From: Rippkaea orientalis PCC 8801
GTDB lineage: Bacteria; Cyanobacteriota; Cyanobacteriia; Cyanobacteriales; Microcystaceae
Reading direction: 5' to 3'
Length of the DNA: 64,000 bases
Assembly (NCBI RefSeq): GCF_000021805.1
Contig: NC_011726.1
Location: forward strand, 3,814,097-3,878,096
Below the pieces are notes generated by a model, which was given only the letters and a program-made list of their open reading frames with translations, ran no database searches and was not told the DNA's origin. The position numbers and the translations under genes were made by a program. The stretch's first letter is position 1, and each line of letters starts with the position of its first letter. Positions 36,730-47,700 of this stretch are shown piece by piece.

Positions 36730-39700
36730 TTATTCCCAATATTGTTGAAGGCATTGAGCTAACTTTTGGACATGAGGTGATTCCATCATTGTTTGGTGTT
36801 TTCCCGCCACCCATTCCACCTGAATCGGTAAAGTTGTCGATTTTTGCCAGTCTGTGACCCAAGATTGACGCTCAATCAAAGACTCTTCCTTGGCACAGAA
36901 AAGAGTAAGTGGCAAGGGCAAAATCGTTTGAGGATGATAGGTAATTTGAGAACTGGCTTTAAATACTTGCACTACACCTTGAACCTGTCTGATATCATTT
37001 CCAGAAGGAACAAGATTAAGATTTTGTAGGATCTCATGGAGTAAATGGAGTTGTTCTTCAGCCGTCAGTCTTCGCAGTTGCTCCTCTGAAATTTGGAAAG
37101 AGGTCTGATAAGAGTATTCAATCATTTTAATCAGACTGATCATCCAACGGGTATCGTCTTCATTGTCTGGGATATCTTTATCTTTATCTTGTTGAAAAGG
37201 AGGAGTATCGAGCAAGGCTAAACATTTAACTTCTTGTCCTTGTTGTTGTAATTGTTGTGCCATCTCAAATGCTACCCAACCTCCAAAGGAATGACCACCG
37301 AGGTAATAGGGACCTTTGGGTTGAACCGATTGGATTAACTTAATGTAATGCTCAGCCATTGCTTTTATCGTCGTATAAGGTGCAGATTCCCCATCTAAAC
37401 CGACGGATTGCAATCCGTAGAAGGGATGGTCTTTGCCTAAATAACGTGCCAAATCGTAAAGATAGATAACATTTCCCCCTACCCCTGGAACACAGAAAAA
37501 GGGAGGTTGATCTCCTTGGGTTTGAATGGGAACGAGAGAAGACCAAGAGACTGATGGTGTTTCTGTTCTCAATAGAGAGGCTAATTGTTCAATCGTGGGA
37601 CTATTAAATAGTGTCACTAAAGGAAGATGCTGATTAAATTCTTGTTTCACTTCAGCAATCAACCGAACTGCCAATAGAGAATGTCCTCCCAGTTCAAAAA
37701 AGTTATCTTTGATGCTAATGGGAGAAACATTTAAGACATTTGACCAAATCTGAGCGAGTTTGATTTCAATGGCATCTCTGGGAGCTATGTAGTCTTCTTG
37801 TCCTCTATCGCTCCAATCGGGGGCAGGTAAGGCTTTTCTATCAATTTTACCGTTAGGGGTTAAAGGGAGTTTTTCTAACAAGACAAAGGCACTGGGTATC
37901 ATGTAGTCAGGTAGCTTTTCTTTGAGATATCGCCGCAATCCTTGGCTTAAACTGCGCTGTAGGGTAGCCATTATCCCTAACTCTTCTTTGAGTAATTGAT
38001 AGCTTTGTTCGACTATTTTTTTCTCTGCTGGAGTTAATATCCATTCGATTCCTGTATGTCTGTCTCGATACCAGATTACTTTCCCTGATAGCCACCTAGG
38101 AGTTTCTTGTCCGGGTAACTGAATCTGGACTTTTACAGGGTCATTAATGCCTAATTCAACCGGAATTTTGGCTAATCCCATCCCCCCAACCGAGAAGTCT
38201 TCGCTTTGGACTGAGTAACTTCTGCTGTTAATTTCGAGTTGACAAGGTTTAGCATAATGTAAGCGTTCTGGGATTAGGTTTGAAACAAGATAGGCGACTA
38301 ATCTCTTATTGCCAGGTTCGTGTTCTCTGAGGATAACCACGCTTTCTCGAATCTCAGGATGGGTGCTGAGTAAGGATTCGATTTCTCCAAGTTCGATTCT
38401 AAATCCTCGGATTTTGACTTGATGGTCGATTCTTCCGATGTATTCGATGTTGCCATCGGGTGAATAGCGGCATAAGTCTCCGCTTTTGTAGAGTTTTGAC
38501 TGTCGGGTCGGGTCGAAGGGATTAGGGATGAATTTCTCGGCGGTTAATTCGGGTCGGTTGAGGTAGCCTCTGGCAAGTCCATCTCCTCCGATGTGCAGTT
38601 CTCCTGCGACTCCTATGGGAACTGGTTTGAGGTTGGGGTCTAGAATATAAGTCTGAATATTGGCTAAAGGACGGCCAATAGGAACTGATAAGCCTACTTC
38701 TGAAGATTCTAATAACCATATTGTAGAAACGACTGTAGCTTCAGTGGGGCCATAACTATTAACTAATTGAGGGGTATTTTCAGTCCAAGCTATCCAAGTT
38801 TGTATGTGCTCGGTAGTAACTGCTTCTCCTCCAACAATGATCAATCGCAATGTTTCGGGAAAGCGATTCTTTGTCATAGATAATTCAGAAACAATTTGAT
38901 ACCAAAAAGCTGTTGGCAAATCTAGTATAGTTAGTTGACACTTTCTACATTGTTCTAATAATCCAATTCCACCAGTGAGTATTTCTTGAGTTCGCAACAC
39001 TAAAGTTGCTCCTATTGTTAAACATGGATAAATTTCTTCACTAGCTGCATCAAAACTAATAGAAGAAAATTGTAAAATTCGATCTTCAACAGTAAATTGA
39101 TATTTTTCAATGGCTGTTGTTCTGAAATTAACTAAAGAATTATGCTCAATCATCACCCCTTTAGGGTTGCCTGTTGAACCTGAAGTATAAATGATATAAG
39201 CCAGATTTTTGGCATTAACTTGAGATAAACAGTTATTAGGATTTTCTTGAGAAATGGTCAACCAATCTTTATCCAAACAAATCATCTGAGCTTGAGTCTC
39301 AGGTAACTCTTTGACTAATCTTTCCTGAGTCAATAAAATTGAAACGGCAGAATCCTTCAACATATATTCAATGCGTTCTGCTGGATAATTGGGGTCAATA
39401 GGAACATAGGCTCCTCCCGCTTTTAATATCCCCAATAACCCCATCACCATCTCCAATGAACGCTCAACGCATATCCCGACTAAGGTATCAGGTTTAACTC
39501 CGAATTTAATTAGATAATGTGCTAACTGATTGGCTTTTTGATTGAGTTGAAGATAGGTTAATTGTTGGTCTTCATAAACCACGGCTACTGCATCAGGGGT
39601 TCTTTCTACTTGTTCTTCAAATAATTGATGAATACATTTCTCTTTCGGATAATCTGCTTTGGTATCATTCCATTCTCCTAAGATTTGTTGTTTTTCTGCT

Positions 39701-42700
39701 TCAGTTAATAGGGGTAATTGACCAATTTTCTCTTGAGGATGATTAACTATTCCTTCTAACAGGACTTGGAAATGTCCTATCATCCTTTCGATGGTCTTTC
39801 TCTCAAATAAGTCCGTATTATATTCCCAATCTCCGGCTAGTCCTTTCTCCGTTTCTGCCATGGATAACGTTAAGTCAAATTTGGCAATATTGTATTCGAT
39901 TTCTACAGGGGATACTGTTAATCCAGGTAAGCTTAATTCCTCATCTGGCGCATTTTGCAGCACAAACATCACCTGAAACAGAGGACTGTGACTCATGTTT
40001 CTTTCGGGTTTGACTTCTTCGACTAATTTCTCAAAGGGTACGTCTTGATGGGAGTAAGCTTCTAAACAAGTTTTTCTTACCTGTTTCAGCAGTTCTTCTA
40101 CTGTAGGATTGTCTTCTAGACTTACTCTCATTACTAAAGTGTTGACAAAAAACCCGATTAATGGCTCTATTTCGGCTCGGTTTCTGTTCGCAATCGGTGA
40201 ACCAATGGCGATGTCTTCTTGTCTTGAATACCTCGATAATAAGATACTAAAAGCTGTTAACAGGGTCATAAATAGGGTGACTCCTGTTTGTTGACTCATT
40301 TGTTTAAGCTTCTCACTCATTTCTGAGGTAAGATTAAAGCTAATATGTGACCCTTGAAAACTTTGAATAGGGGGTCTTGGATGGTCTGTTGGGAGTTCTA
40401 TTAAGGGCGGTAATCCTGTTAGTTTCTTTTTCCAATAATTGAGTTGCTTTTGTAAGTTTTCTCCGCAGAGCCATTCTCTTTGCCACACGGCAAAGTCGGC
40501 GTATTGTATGCTTAAGGGCTTTAATTGGGTTTCTTTTCCTTGACCATAGCCTGAGTAGCAGCTAGTTAATTCTTGCACGAAGACTCCCATTGACCAGCCA
40601 TCAGAGATGATATGGTGCATGGTAATCAGCAAGATGTGGCTTTCGCTGCCTAATTTGATTAAGCTGGCTCGTATTAGTCTGTCTTGACTCAAGTTAAAGG
40701 GTTTTTCTGCTTCTTGTTTAATTAGACTCTGGGTTTGACTCTTTTTTTCAGATTCGTCTAAGCTTTCTAGTGTGATCATTTTTAGGTTAATTTGACCTTC
40801 TGGGTCGATAATCTGCACAGCCTCTCCGTTAACCGTCTTAAATCGCGTTCTCAGGCTTTCGTGTCTTTTAATTATCTGGTTTAGGCTTTTTTCTAGGGCT
40901 TCAATCTTCAGGCTTCCTTCGAGTTTCAAGGCTCCAGGAATATTATAGGTGGCGTTTTCTCCTTCGAGTTGGTCTAAAAACCACAGTCTTTGCTGAGCAA
41001 AGGATAGGGTCAGGTTTTCTGCTCGATTGATGGGGATAATCGGGTTAATCTCAACTTTTTGGCTGTTTTCTATCTCTTGGGCTAGTTCCTCTAGGGTCGG
41101 ATTTTCAAATACGCTCCTAATGGGTAAGTCTAGGCTAAAGGTTTCTCTGATGCGCGAGATAACTTGTGTCGCTAGTAGGGAATGTCCCCCTAATTCAAAG
41201 AAGTTGTCTTTGACTCCAATTTTCTCCTTTGGCAAAACATTTTGCCAAATACTCGCGAGGATTTCTTGATTAGGTGTTTGCGGTGCGATATAGTCTTCTT
41301 GTCCTCTATTGCTCCAATCCGGTGCAGGTAAGGCTTTACGGTCAATTTTGCCGTTAGGGGTTAAAGGCAGTTTTTCTAACAGCACAAAGGCACTAGGGAC
41401 CATATAATCGGGTAATTTCTCTTTGAGATATTCCCGCAATCCTTGGCTTAAACTGCGCTGTAAACTCGCTATTACTCCTAATTCTTCTTTGATTAATTGA
41501 TAGCTTTGTTTAACTCTTTCAGATTCTTGTGAGGTTAATGTCCATTCGATTCCGCCATGATTATCTCGATACCAGATTACTTTCCCTGATAGCCAACTAG
41601 GACTTTCTTGTCCGGGTAACTGAATCTGGACTTTTACGGGGTCATTAATGCCTAATTCAACCGGAATTTTTCCTAATCCCATTCCCCCAACCGAGAAGTC
41701 TTCGCTTTCCACTGGGTAGGTTTTGCCCTTGATTTCGAGTTGACAAGCTTTAACATAATGTAAGCGTTCTGGGATGAGTTTTGAGACAAGATAGGCTACT
41801 AAGCGTTTGTTTCCTGGTTGGTCTTCTCTGGCGATAACTACGCTTTCTCGTATGTCAGGATGAATACTGAGTATCGATTCAATTTCTCCTAGTTCGATTC
41901 TAAATCCTCGTATTTTGACTTGGTGGTCGATTCTTCCGATGTATTCTAGATTTCCGTCCCGTAAATATCGGCATAAATCTCCGGTTTTGTAGAGTCGGCT
42001 TTCTCCTGTGGGGTCGAAGGGGTTAACGATGAATTTCTCGGCAGTTAATTCGGGTCGGTTGAGGTAGCCTCTGGCGAGTCCGTCCCCTCCGATATGTAGT
42101 TCTCCTGCTACTCCTATGGGAACTGGTTGCAGGTTAGTGTCTAGGATATAGACTTGAGTATTACTAATGGGTTTTCCGATAGGAATTGCCAGTATATCCG
42201 AAGCTAGAGATGGAGGAATTAGATAACAACAAGTAAACGTGGTACTTTCTGTCGGCCCATAACCGTCAATTAATTGAGTTGAAGGTAAGACTTTTAGAGC
42301 TTGATTGATGTGATTAACAGATAAAGCTTCTCCTCCAGTTAATAGCTGTTTAATCTCTCCTAAAGTATCTGGTAACTCATCAACGACAGAGTTAAACAAG
42401 GCTGATGTTAGCCATAAAGTATTAATTTTGTGTTTTTCAATCGTTTGTTTCAAAGCTAAGGCTGTAGGTATTTTCTCTGAAAAAAGAACACATTTTCCTC
42501 CATGTAGTAATGCTCCCCAAATTTCAAACGTTGACGCATCAAACGCAATTGGTGATAAATGTAATAAGTTTGTCTGAGAATCTAAGTCAACATAATTAGG
42601 ATTGATTAGTAAACGAACAACTCCTTTATGGGGAATCATCACTCCTTTTGGTTGACCCGTTGACCCTGAAGTATAGTTAATATATGCTAAGTGGTTTAGT

Positions 42701-44724
42701 TCAGTTTGATTGATAGGATTTGTCTGAATTTCTTCTAGCCAATTTGTCTGGTCATGCTCCCAGAATAGTATCTGCTCAGAAAATTTCAAGAACAAGCTCT
42801 TAAAACGCTCTTGAGTCAGCAATAAATTAACTCTCGCATCCGACAACATATATTCAATTCTTTGTGCTGGATAATTCGGGTCAATGGGAACATAAGCTCC
42901 TCCCGCTTTTAATATCCCCAACAATCCAATAATCATCTCCAAAGAACGATCAACACATATTCCCACCAAGGTATCGGGTTTAACACCTAATTTCTGTAAA
43001 TAATGTGCCAATTGATTTGATTTTTGATTAAGTTCTCGATAAGTTAATTGTTCTTCTTCATAAACTAATGCTATGGCATCAGGTGTCTTTTCTACCTGTT
43101 CGTCAAATAATTGATGGATACATTTATCCTTAGGATAATCCCGTTTGGTATCGTTCCATTCTACTAAAATTTTATCTTTTTCTACTTCGGTTAATAGGGT
43201 CAGTTTTCCGATTTTCTCTTGGGGATTACTGACGATTTCTTCTAACAGCACTTGGAAATTTCCTATCATTCTCTCAATCGTTTCTCTTTCAAATAAATCA
43301 GTATTATATTCCCAATCTCCTGCTAGTCCGTTATCTGTTTCTGACATCGATAACGTTAAGTCAAATTTAGCAATGTTATATTCTATTTCTACTGAGGATA
43401 AAGTTAATCCAGGTAAGCTTAATTCCTGGCTTGGCGTATTCTGTAAAACAAACATCACCTGAAACATAGGACTATAACTCATGTTTCTTTCGGGTTTCAA
43501 TTCTTCGACTAATTTCTCAAAGGGTACGTCTTGATGGGAGTAAGCTTCTAAACAACTTTTTTTAACTTGTGTGAGCAGTTCCTCTACCGTAGGATTGTCC
43601 TGTAGATTCACTCTCATCACTAAAGTATTCACAAAAAAGCCAATTAATGACTCTATTTCTCCTCGGTTTCTGTTAGCAATGGGTGAACCAATAGCGATAT
43701 CTTTTTGTCTTGAATACCGGGATAATAAGATACTGAAAGCTGTTAACAGGGTCATAAATAGGGTGACTCCTGTTTGTTGACTTAGTTGTTTCAGTTTTTC
43801 ACTGATTTCTGAGTTGAGATTAAAGCTAATATGTGACCCTTTAAAACTTTGTACCGGGGGTCTACGATAGTCTGTTGGCAGTTCTAATAAAGGGGGTAGT
43901 CCTGATAGTTTTTCTGTCCAATAATCTAGCTTTTTTTCTAAGGTTTCTCCGGTTAACCATTCTCGTTGCCACACCGCAAAATCAGCATATTGAATAGTTA
44001 ACTCAGGTAAAGGTGATGATTTTCCCTCTTGATAAGCTTTGTATAACGTGGATAACTCCTCAATTAAAATCCCAAATGACCACCCATCACAGACAATGTG
44101 GTGCATAACCACTAATAAAATATGGCTCTTTTCGGTGAGTCGAATTAATGCTACTCTTAGTAATAAATCCTGTTCTAAATTGAACGGTATTTCAATTTCT
44201 CTTGATGCAATTTGTTTTAACGCTTCAGGCTGTTGTATTGTTGGGACACTAGCGATATCAATTGTTTTAATTTCTAAGGTTTTGGACTCACTAATAACCT
44301 GAAATACTTCTTCTCCCTTAGTTTGTAAGTTAGTGCGAAGAATTTCATGTCGTCTGATAATTTCCTCAAAAGATTGGCTAAGAAGAGAAGCGTTGAGCGT
44401 TCCTTCTAGACGAATCACTCCTACCTCATTATAAGCTGCCTTTTGTCCTTCTAGTTGGTCAAGAAACCAAAGTCGCTGCTGAGCAAAAGATAAGGGTAAC
44501 GGTTCAGAGCGAGAAACCGATTTAATTTGACTAATAATCGGAGAAGTATTAAGTTGATTACTCTGTAAAAATTTGAGAATTTCTTGCTTTCGTGCTGACA
44601 ATTGATGATGTAATTCGGGGGTGAGTTTGCCTTTAGTAGCTCGACAACGAACTCGACCCTCCTCAAGCCAAAGTTTAACCTCTAAATTGGCTAACTCATT
44701 TAAAAATTCTTCAATAGGTTTCAT
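36730..44724 (-). CDS. Bimodular NRPS with terminal thioesterase: dock-C-A(Val)-PCP-C-A(X)-PCP-TE
   Basis: 2664 residues. TubC-type docking domain 1-60; C1 75-510 (HHIVCDG at 208); A1 about 530-1125, code read as D-A-F-W-L-G-G-T-F-K, a Val-type code; PilZ-like insert 985-1080; PCP1 with Ser1182 (GGHSLLATQ); C2 1235-1665 (HHIISDG at 1370); A2 about 1695-2290, code D-A-E-D-I-G-S-V-V-K, near a known Lys code; second PilZ-like insert 2152-2247; PCP2 with Ser2349; TE 2395-2664 with catalytic Ser2479 in GHSFGG. No E or N-methylation domain. The start overlaps the stop of the upstream gene (ATGA, 44721-44724). Last assembly enzyme: it adds two residues and releases, possibly cyclising, the chain. 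37813-41946 is duplicated in the first NRPS gene. Confidence 0.95.
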   Translation of the reverse strand: MKPIEEFLNELANLEVKLWLEEGRVRCRATKGKLTPELHHQLSARKQEILKFLQSNQLNTSPIISQIKSVSRSEPLPLSFAQQRLWFLDQLEGQKAAYNEVGVIRLEGTLNASLLSQSFEEIIRRHEILRTNLQTKGEEVFQVISESKTLEIKTIDIASVPTIQQPEALKQIASREIEIPFNLEQDLLLRVALIRLTEKSHILLVVMHHIVCDGWSFGILIEELSTLYKAYQEGKSSPLPELTIQYADFAVWQREWLTGETLEKKLDYWTEKLSGLPPLLELPTDYRRPPVQSFKGSHISFNLNSEISEKLKQLSQQTGVTLFMTLLTAFSILLSRYSRQKDIAIGSPIANRNRGEIESLIGFFVNTLVMRVNLQDNPTVEELLTQVKKSCLEAYSHQDVPFEKLVEELKPERNMSYSPMFQVMFVLQNTPSQELSLPGLTLSSVEIEYNIAKFDLTLSMSETDNGLAGDWEYNTDLFERETIERMIGNFQVLLEEIVSNPQEKIGKLTLLTEVEKDKILVEWNDTKRDYPKDKCIHQLFDEQVEKTPDAIALVYEEEQLTYRELNQKSNQLAHYLQKLGVKPDTLVGICVDRSLEMIIGLLGILKAGGAYVPIDPNYPAQRIEYMLSDARVNLLLTQERFKSLFLKFSEQILFWEHDQTNWLEEIQTNPINQTELNHLAYINYTSGSTGQPKGVMIPHKGVVRLLINPNYVDLDSQTNLLHLSPIAFDASTFEIWGALLHGGKCVLFSEKIPTALALKQTIEKHKINTLWLTSALFNSVVDELPDTLGEIKQLLTGGEALSVNHINQALKVLPSTQLIDGYGPTESTTFTCCYLIPPSLASDILAIPIGKPISNTQVYILDTNLQPVPIGVAGELHIGGDGLARGYLNRPELTAEKFIVNPFDPTGESRLYKTGDLCRYLRDGNLEYIGRIDHQVKIRGFRIELGEIESILSIHPDIRESVVIAREDQPGNKRLVAYLVSKLIPERLHYVKACQLEIKGKTYPVESEDFSVGGMGLGKIPVELGINDPVKVQIQLPGQESPSWLSGKVIWYRDNHGGIEWTLTSQESERVKQSYQLIKEELGVIASLQRSLSQGLREYLKEKLPDYMVPSAFVLLEKLPLTPNGKIDRKALPAPDWSNRGQEDYIAPQTPNQEILASIWQNVLPKEKIGVKDNFFELGGHSLLATQVISRIRETFSLDLPIRSVFENPTLEELAQEIENSQKVEINPIIPINRAENLTLSFAQQRLWFLDQLEGENATYNIPGALKLEGSLKIEALEKSLNQIIKRHESLRTRFKTVNGEAVQIIDPEGQINLKMITLESLDESEKKSQTQSLIKQEAEKPFNLSQDRLIRASLIKLGSESHILLITMHHIISDGWSMGVFVQELTSCYSGYGQGKETQLKPLSIQYADFAVWQREWLCGENLQKQLNYWKKKLTGLPPLIELPTDHPRPPIQSFQGSHISFNLTSEMSEKLKQMSQQTGVTLFMTLLTAFSILLSRYSRQEDIAIGSPIANRNRAEIEPLIGFFVNTLVMRVSLEDNPTVEELLKQVRKTCLEAYSHQDVPFEKLVEEVKPERNMSHSPLFQVMFVLQNAPDEELSLPGLTVSPVEIEYNIAKFDLTLSMAETEKGLAGDWEYNTDLFERKTIERMIGHFQVLLEGIVNHPQEKIGQLPLLTEAEKQQILGEWNDTKADYPKEKCIHQLFEEQVERTPDAVAVVYEDQQLTYLQLNQKANQLAHYLIKFGVKPDTLVGICVERSLEMVMGLLGILKAGGAYVPIDPNYPAERIEYMLKDSAVSILLTQERLVKELPETQAQMICLDKDWLTISQENPNNCLSQVNAKNLAYIIYTSGSTGNPKGVMIEHNSLVNFRTTAIEKYQFTVEDRILQFSSISFDAASEEIYPCLTIGATLVLRTQEILTGGIGLLEQCRKCQLTILDLPTAFWYQIVSELSMTKNRFPETLRLIIVGGEAVTTEHIQTWIAWTENTPQLVNSYGPTEATVVSTIWLLESSEVGLSVPIGRPLANIQTYILDPNLKPVPIGVAGELHIGGDGLARGYLNRPELTAEKFIPNPFDPTRQSKLYKSGDLCRYSPDGNIEYIGRIDHQVKIRGFRIELGEIESLLSTHPEIRESVVILREHEPGNKRLVAYLVSNLIPERLHYAKPCQLEINSRSYSVQSEDFSVGGMGLAKIPVELGINDPVKVQIQLPGQETPRWLSGKVIWYRDRHTGIEWILTPAEKKIVEQSYQLLKEELGIMATLQRSLSQGLRRYLKEKLPDYMIPSAFVLLEKLPLTPNGKIDRKALPAPDWSDRGQEDYIAPRDAIEIKLAQIWSNVLNVSPISIKDNFFELGGHSLLAVRLIAEVKQEFNQHLPLVTLFNSPTIEQLASLLRTETPSVSWSSLVPIQTQGDQPPFFCVPGVGGNVIYLYDLARYLGKDHPFYGLQSVGLDGESAPYTTIKAMAEHYIKLIQSVQPKGPYYLGGHSFGGWVAFEMAQQLQQQGQEVKCLALLDTPPFQQDKDKDIPDNEDDTRWMISLIKMIEYSYQTSFQISEEQLRRLTAEEQLHLLHEILQNLNLVPSGNDIRQVQGVVQVFKASSQITYHPQTILPLPLTLFCAKEESLIERQSWVTDWQKSTTLPIQVEWVAGKHQTMMESPHVQKLAQCLQQYWE
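37984..38271 (-). other. PilZ-like insert in A domain 2 of the terminal NRPS
   Basis: Residues 2152-2247: PERLHYAKPCQLEINSRSYS, SEDFSVGGMGL (DxSxxG) and WLSGKVIWYRDRHTGIEW. It follows the A8 motif and VAYLVS, and precedes LKEKLPDYMIPSAF. The canonical RxxxR arginine pair is not intact. Confidence 0.75.
41485..41772 (-). other. PilZ-like insert in A domain 1 (Val) of the terminal NRPS
   Basis: Residues 985-1080: PERLHYVKACQLEIKGKTYP, Asp1009 of DFSVGG (DxSxxG) and LSGKVIWYRDNHGGIEW, then an amphipathic helix to SYQLIKEELG. Same place in the A domain as the other copies. Confidence 0.75.
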
Positions 44725-47700
44725 AAGTCAAACTCCTCTACATCATCATCTAATTGATCAGTTCTCAAGGTAGAATTAGGGGTCAATTTAGTCAAAGTTG
44801 AACGAGTTTTAGCCATATATTCATTGATTTGAATAATTGTAGGATGCTCAAATAAACTATATAACGGTAGTTCCAAACCAAAAGCATTACGCATTCGAGA
44901 AATAACTTGAGTGGCTAAGAGGGAATTTCCCCCAATATCAAAAAAATTATCAGTAATTCCAACTCGATCAACTTTTAATACCTCCTGCCAAATCGTAACT
45001 AATTGTTCTTCTATTTCATTGCGAGGTTCAACAAACTCTCCTAGATGCTCAGAACGGTTCTGTTGCTGTTTGGCTGCAACTTCTTGCACAATATCTAGGG
45101 GATTAATTAATTCAGTAGCAATTTCGTTTAAGAGTTGCCAAGGTGCTTGAACCACTAGGTTTAGCTCACTAGAAGCTGTCAAAGAAGACGAGGAAACTGT
45201 CTGCGTTGGATTGAATTTTGTCTTCATAATGAGTTCAATCGGAAACTTAAACATCCATCCTCCCTCAATGGGGTGTTTGTGTCCTTGACTGATGGTTTCC
45301 AAAAAATCTAAAACGGGCTTGTTTTTCGCACTTACATAATAAGGTGCATTAACGTAACTTAAATTTTTCTGTTGGGCTAAGTTTCCTAAATATTTCAACA
45401 TTTCATATTCTACGCCTCTTCCTAACACCCGACAACTAAGCAAAAAAGTATCTATAGTTAGGACAGTTTCATCATAGCTAAATAGGACAACTCCTACTAA
45501 TCCATAATCTCCAAACCTATCGTTAACTTTAATCGCTTGACCTTCTAATTGTTGTGCCTTTAATAAATCTTCAATTTCTGCTTCATTGCGCCGAATAGTT
45601 GTTAAATTAAACTGATTGGTTCTTTGGGTCAGTTGGGCGACCCTAGATAAGTTATCTTGATTAATAGGCTCAAAGGAAATACTAAGGTTTAACCCGGCAA
45701 GAAAGTCAGTAAAGGTCGAACTTTTCTGCTGTAATTCTTCCCGCGCTAGATTTTGACGATACAGTTCAGTTCGTTTTTTATCTTCATCGGTTGTTTGTGC
45801 TGAGTCAAATGCCCAAATATGGTTAAGAAATTCAGGAATTTTTTGAGAAATTTCTGGAAGTTGCAAGGTCAAAACCTCAGGACAGTTAGCTCGAACCTCA
45901 GCACATTCAACGGGATTATCATCGATCAAAATAAAACTATCTAATCCTAAATTTAATTCTTTGGCTAAGGTTCGCAAATTATCTGATTTGCTTTGCCAGT
46001 TGATTTTCCAAGCAACTAAATGGTCTTGTTTTAAGGGCATTTCTGGATGAGCCTCAAAGACACTCCAGACATCTTCTTCTTGATTTTTACTGCATAAACA
46101 GATTAACTTACCGATTTTTTGTTGCTCAACAATAAATTGTTGCAATATTTTTCTCGGTTCATCAATAATAACACCTGTTGCCCCATCTTCCCCACACACT
46201 CCACCCCATAGGGTATTATCACAATCAAGGGCAATCACCTTGTAAGGAGACTGTTTAAGGGCATAGATTTTACGCGCAATAGCCGTACCTAAGGCTGCAT
46301 AGAAAACTTCCGTATAGGGAATATGTCCTAATTCATCTCGGTTAGCGTCGTAATAGTCCGACACGGCATAAGTTTTCCTGATATCCTCTAAGCAAATCAG
46401 ATGAACTCTATGAAGATTTTTGAGTTGCGAAACCATGAGAATTTCCATTTGCGTGAGGAAACTAGCTTGGTTTGCGACAAATGTTGGTGAACTTGGACAC
46501 AAAGCTAAGATCAAAGGAGATTGTCGAAGTTGCTGAGTCTGTTGAATCGCAGATATGATCTCATTGACATTTTGGCGAATTTTATCGGTCAAGCTTTCCG
46601 AAGACTGTTGATTTTCAGTGAATCTGACCCAATCTTCTAAGCGAATTAAAATGATATTAATTCCTTGATGATTTTGGTTAATTAGGCTGTTGGGGTTGAG
46701 TAGTTCTTGAAAGACTTGATTATAAGCGGCTAATTGAATTTGGGATGACCAACTTAACTTTTCCATCCAATAGCTTAAGATTGCTTCAATCGGTTCGGCA
46801 GTGAAACTAGCAGCGATCGCGATCGTTTGTTTATATTCTCTTAATTTTGCTTTTTCGGCTTGCTGTTGAAGGTTAGGTAATAGCTTGAGATTTTTAACTT
46901 TAATTTCTCGATTCTGAATCACCGTTTCTAACACTTTTACATAGCTTTTAACTAAATACTCAATCGTCTCTTCACGAAATAACGAGGTACTATATTCACA
47001 ATCTAAAACTATTTTATTAGACTCTTCTGTAATAACCCATCTGAGGTCTAGTAAGGCAATATCTGCATCATTTTCAATCGAAGTAACAGTTAATTTATCT
47101 CCAAAAAGCGGGGGTTTAGCAAAATTTTGTAGGAGTAACCCTACGTTATAAATTGGATTATGGCTGGTATTTCTTTCGGGGTTAATAATCTCAACGACTT
47201 TTTCAAAGGGGAAATCTTGGTTACTATAGGCATCAAGAACAATTTTATTCTCTTGCTGTAGTAATTGATTAATAGTAGTTTCTTCTGTTAGCTGACTTCT
47301 AAGAGCCAGAAAGTTCATAAAACAACCAATAAGCGGTTCTATCTCAACTCGATTTCTTCCGGCAATAACTGTTCCTACGACTAGATCTTCTTGGTGAGTC
47401 CATTTAAACAAAACAATTTTTAGAGCGGTTAAAAGAGTTACAAATAGGGTAACTCCTTGCTGCTGACTCAATTCCTTAAGGGAGTTAATCAGAGACAATG
47501 GTAAGTCAATCTGATAGGTTTTTCCCTTAAAGCTTTGAACTTTAGGACGAGGATAGTCAGTTGGTAAATTGATTAAAGCAGGGCTATTATTAAGGGTTTT
47601 CTGCCAGTATTGACCTTGTTTTTTCCCTTCGTTTGCTTCTATCCATTCTCGCTGCCAGACGGCATAATCGGCATATTGAACCGTTAAATTAGGTAAAGGA

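Larger units (their letters stand above)
37813..41946 (-). repeat. 4,134-bp duplicated NRPS tract, copy 1
   Basis: Matches 52389-56522 with a constant offset of 14,576. I noticed three differences: 37858/52434 (silent), 40121/54697 (Ser or Asn in MRVxLEDNP) and 41849/56425 (Arg or Gln in HPDIxES). It covers the A8-to-A10 part of one A domain with its PilZ-like insert, PCP, C, and the entire next A domain with its insert. Identity stops abruptly at both sides within A8 and just after the A10 motif. Confidence 0.95.

Noticed and set aside
39791-39976. Plus-strand frames of 61-105 codons inside the NRPS genes, several present twice
   Set aside because: Shadows of the NRPS genes; the doubled ones come from the duplicated tract.
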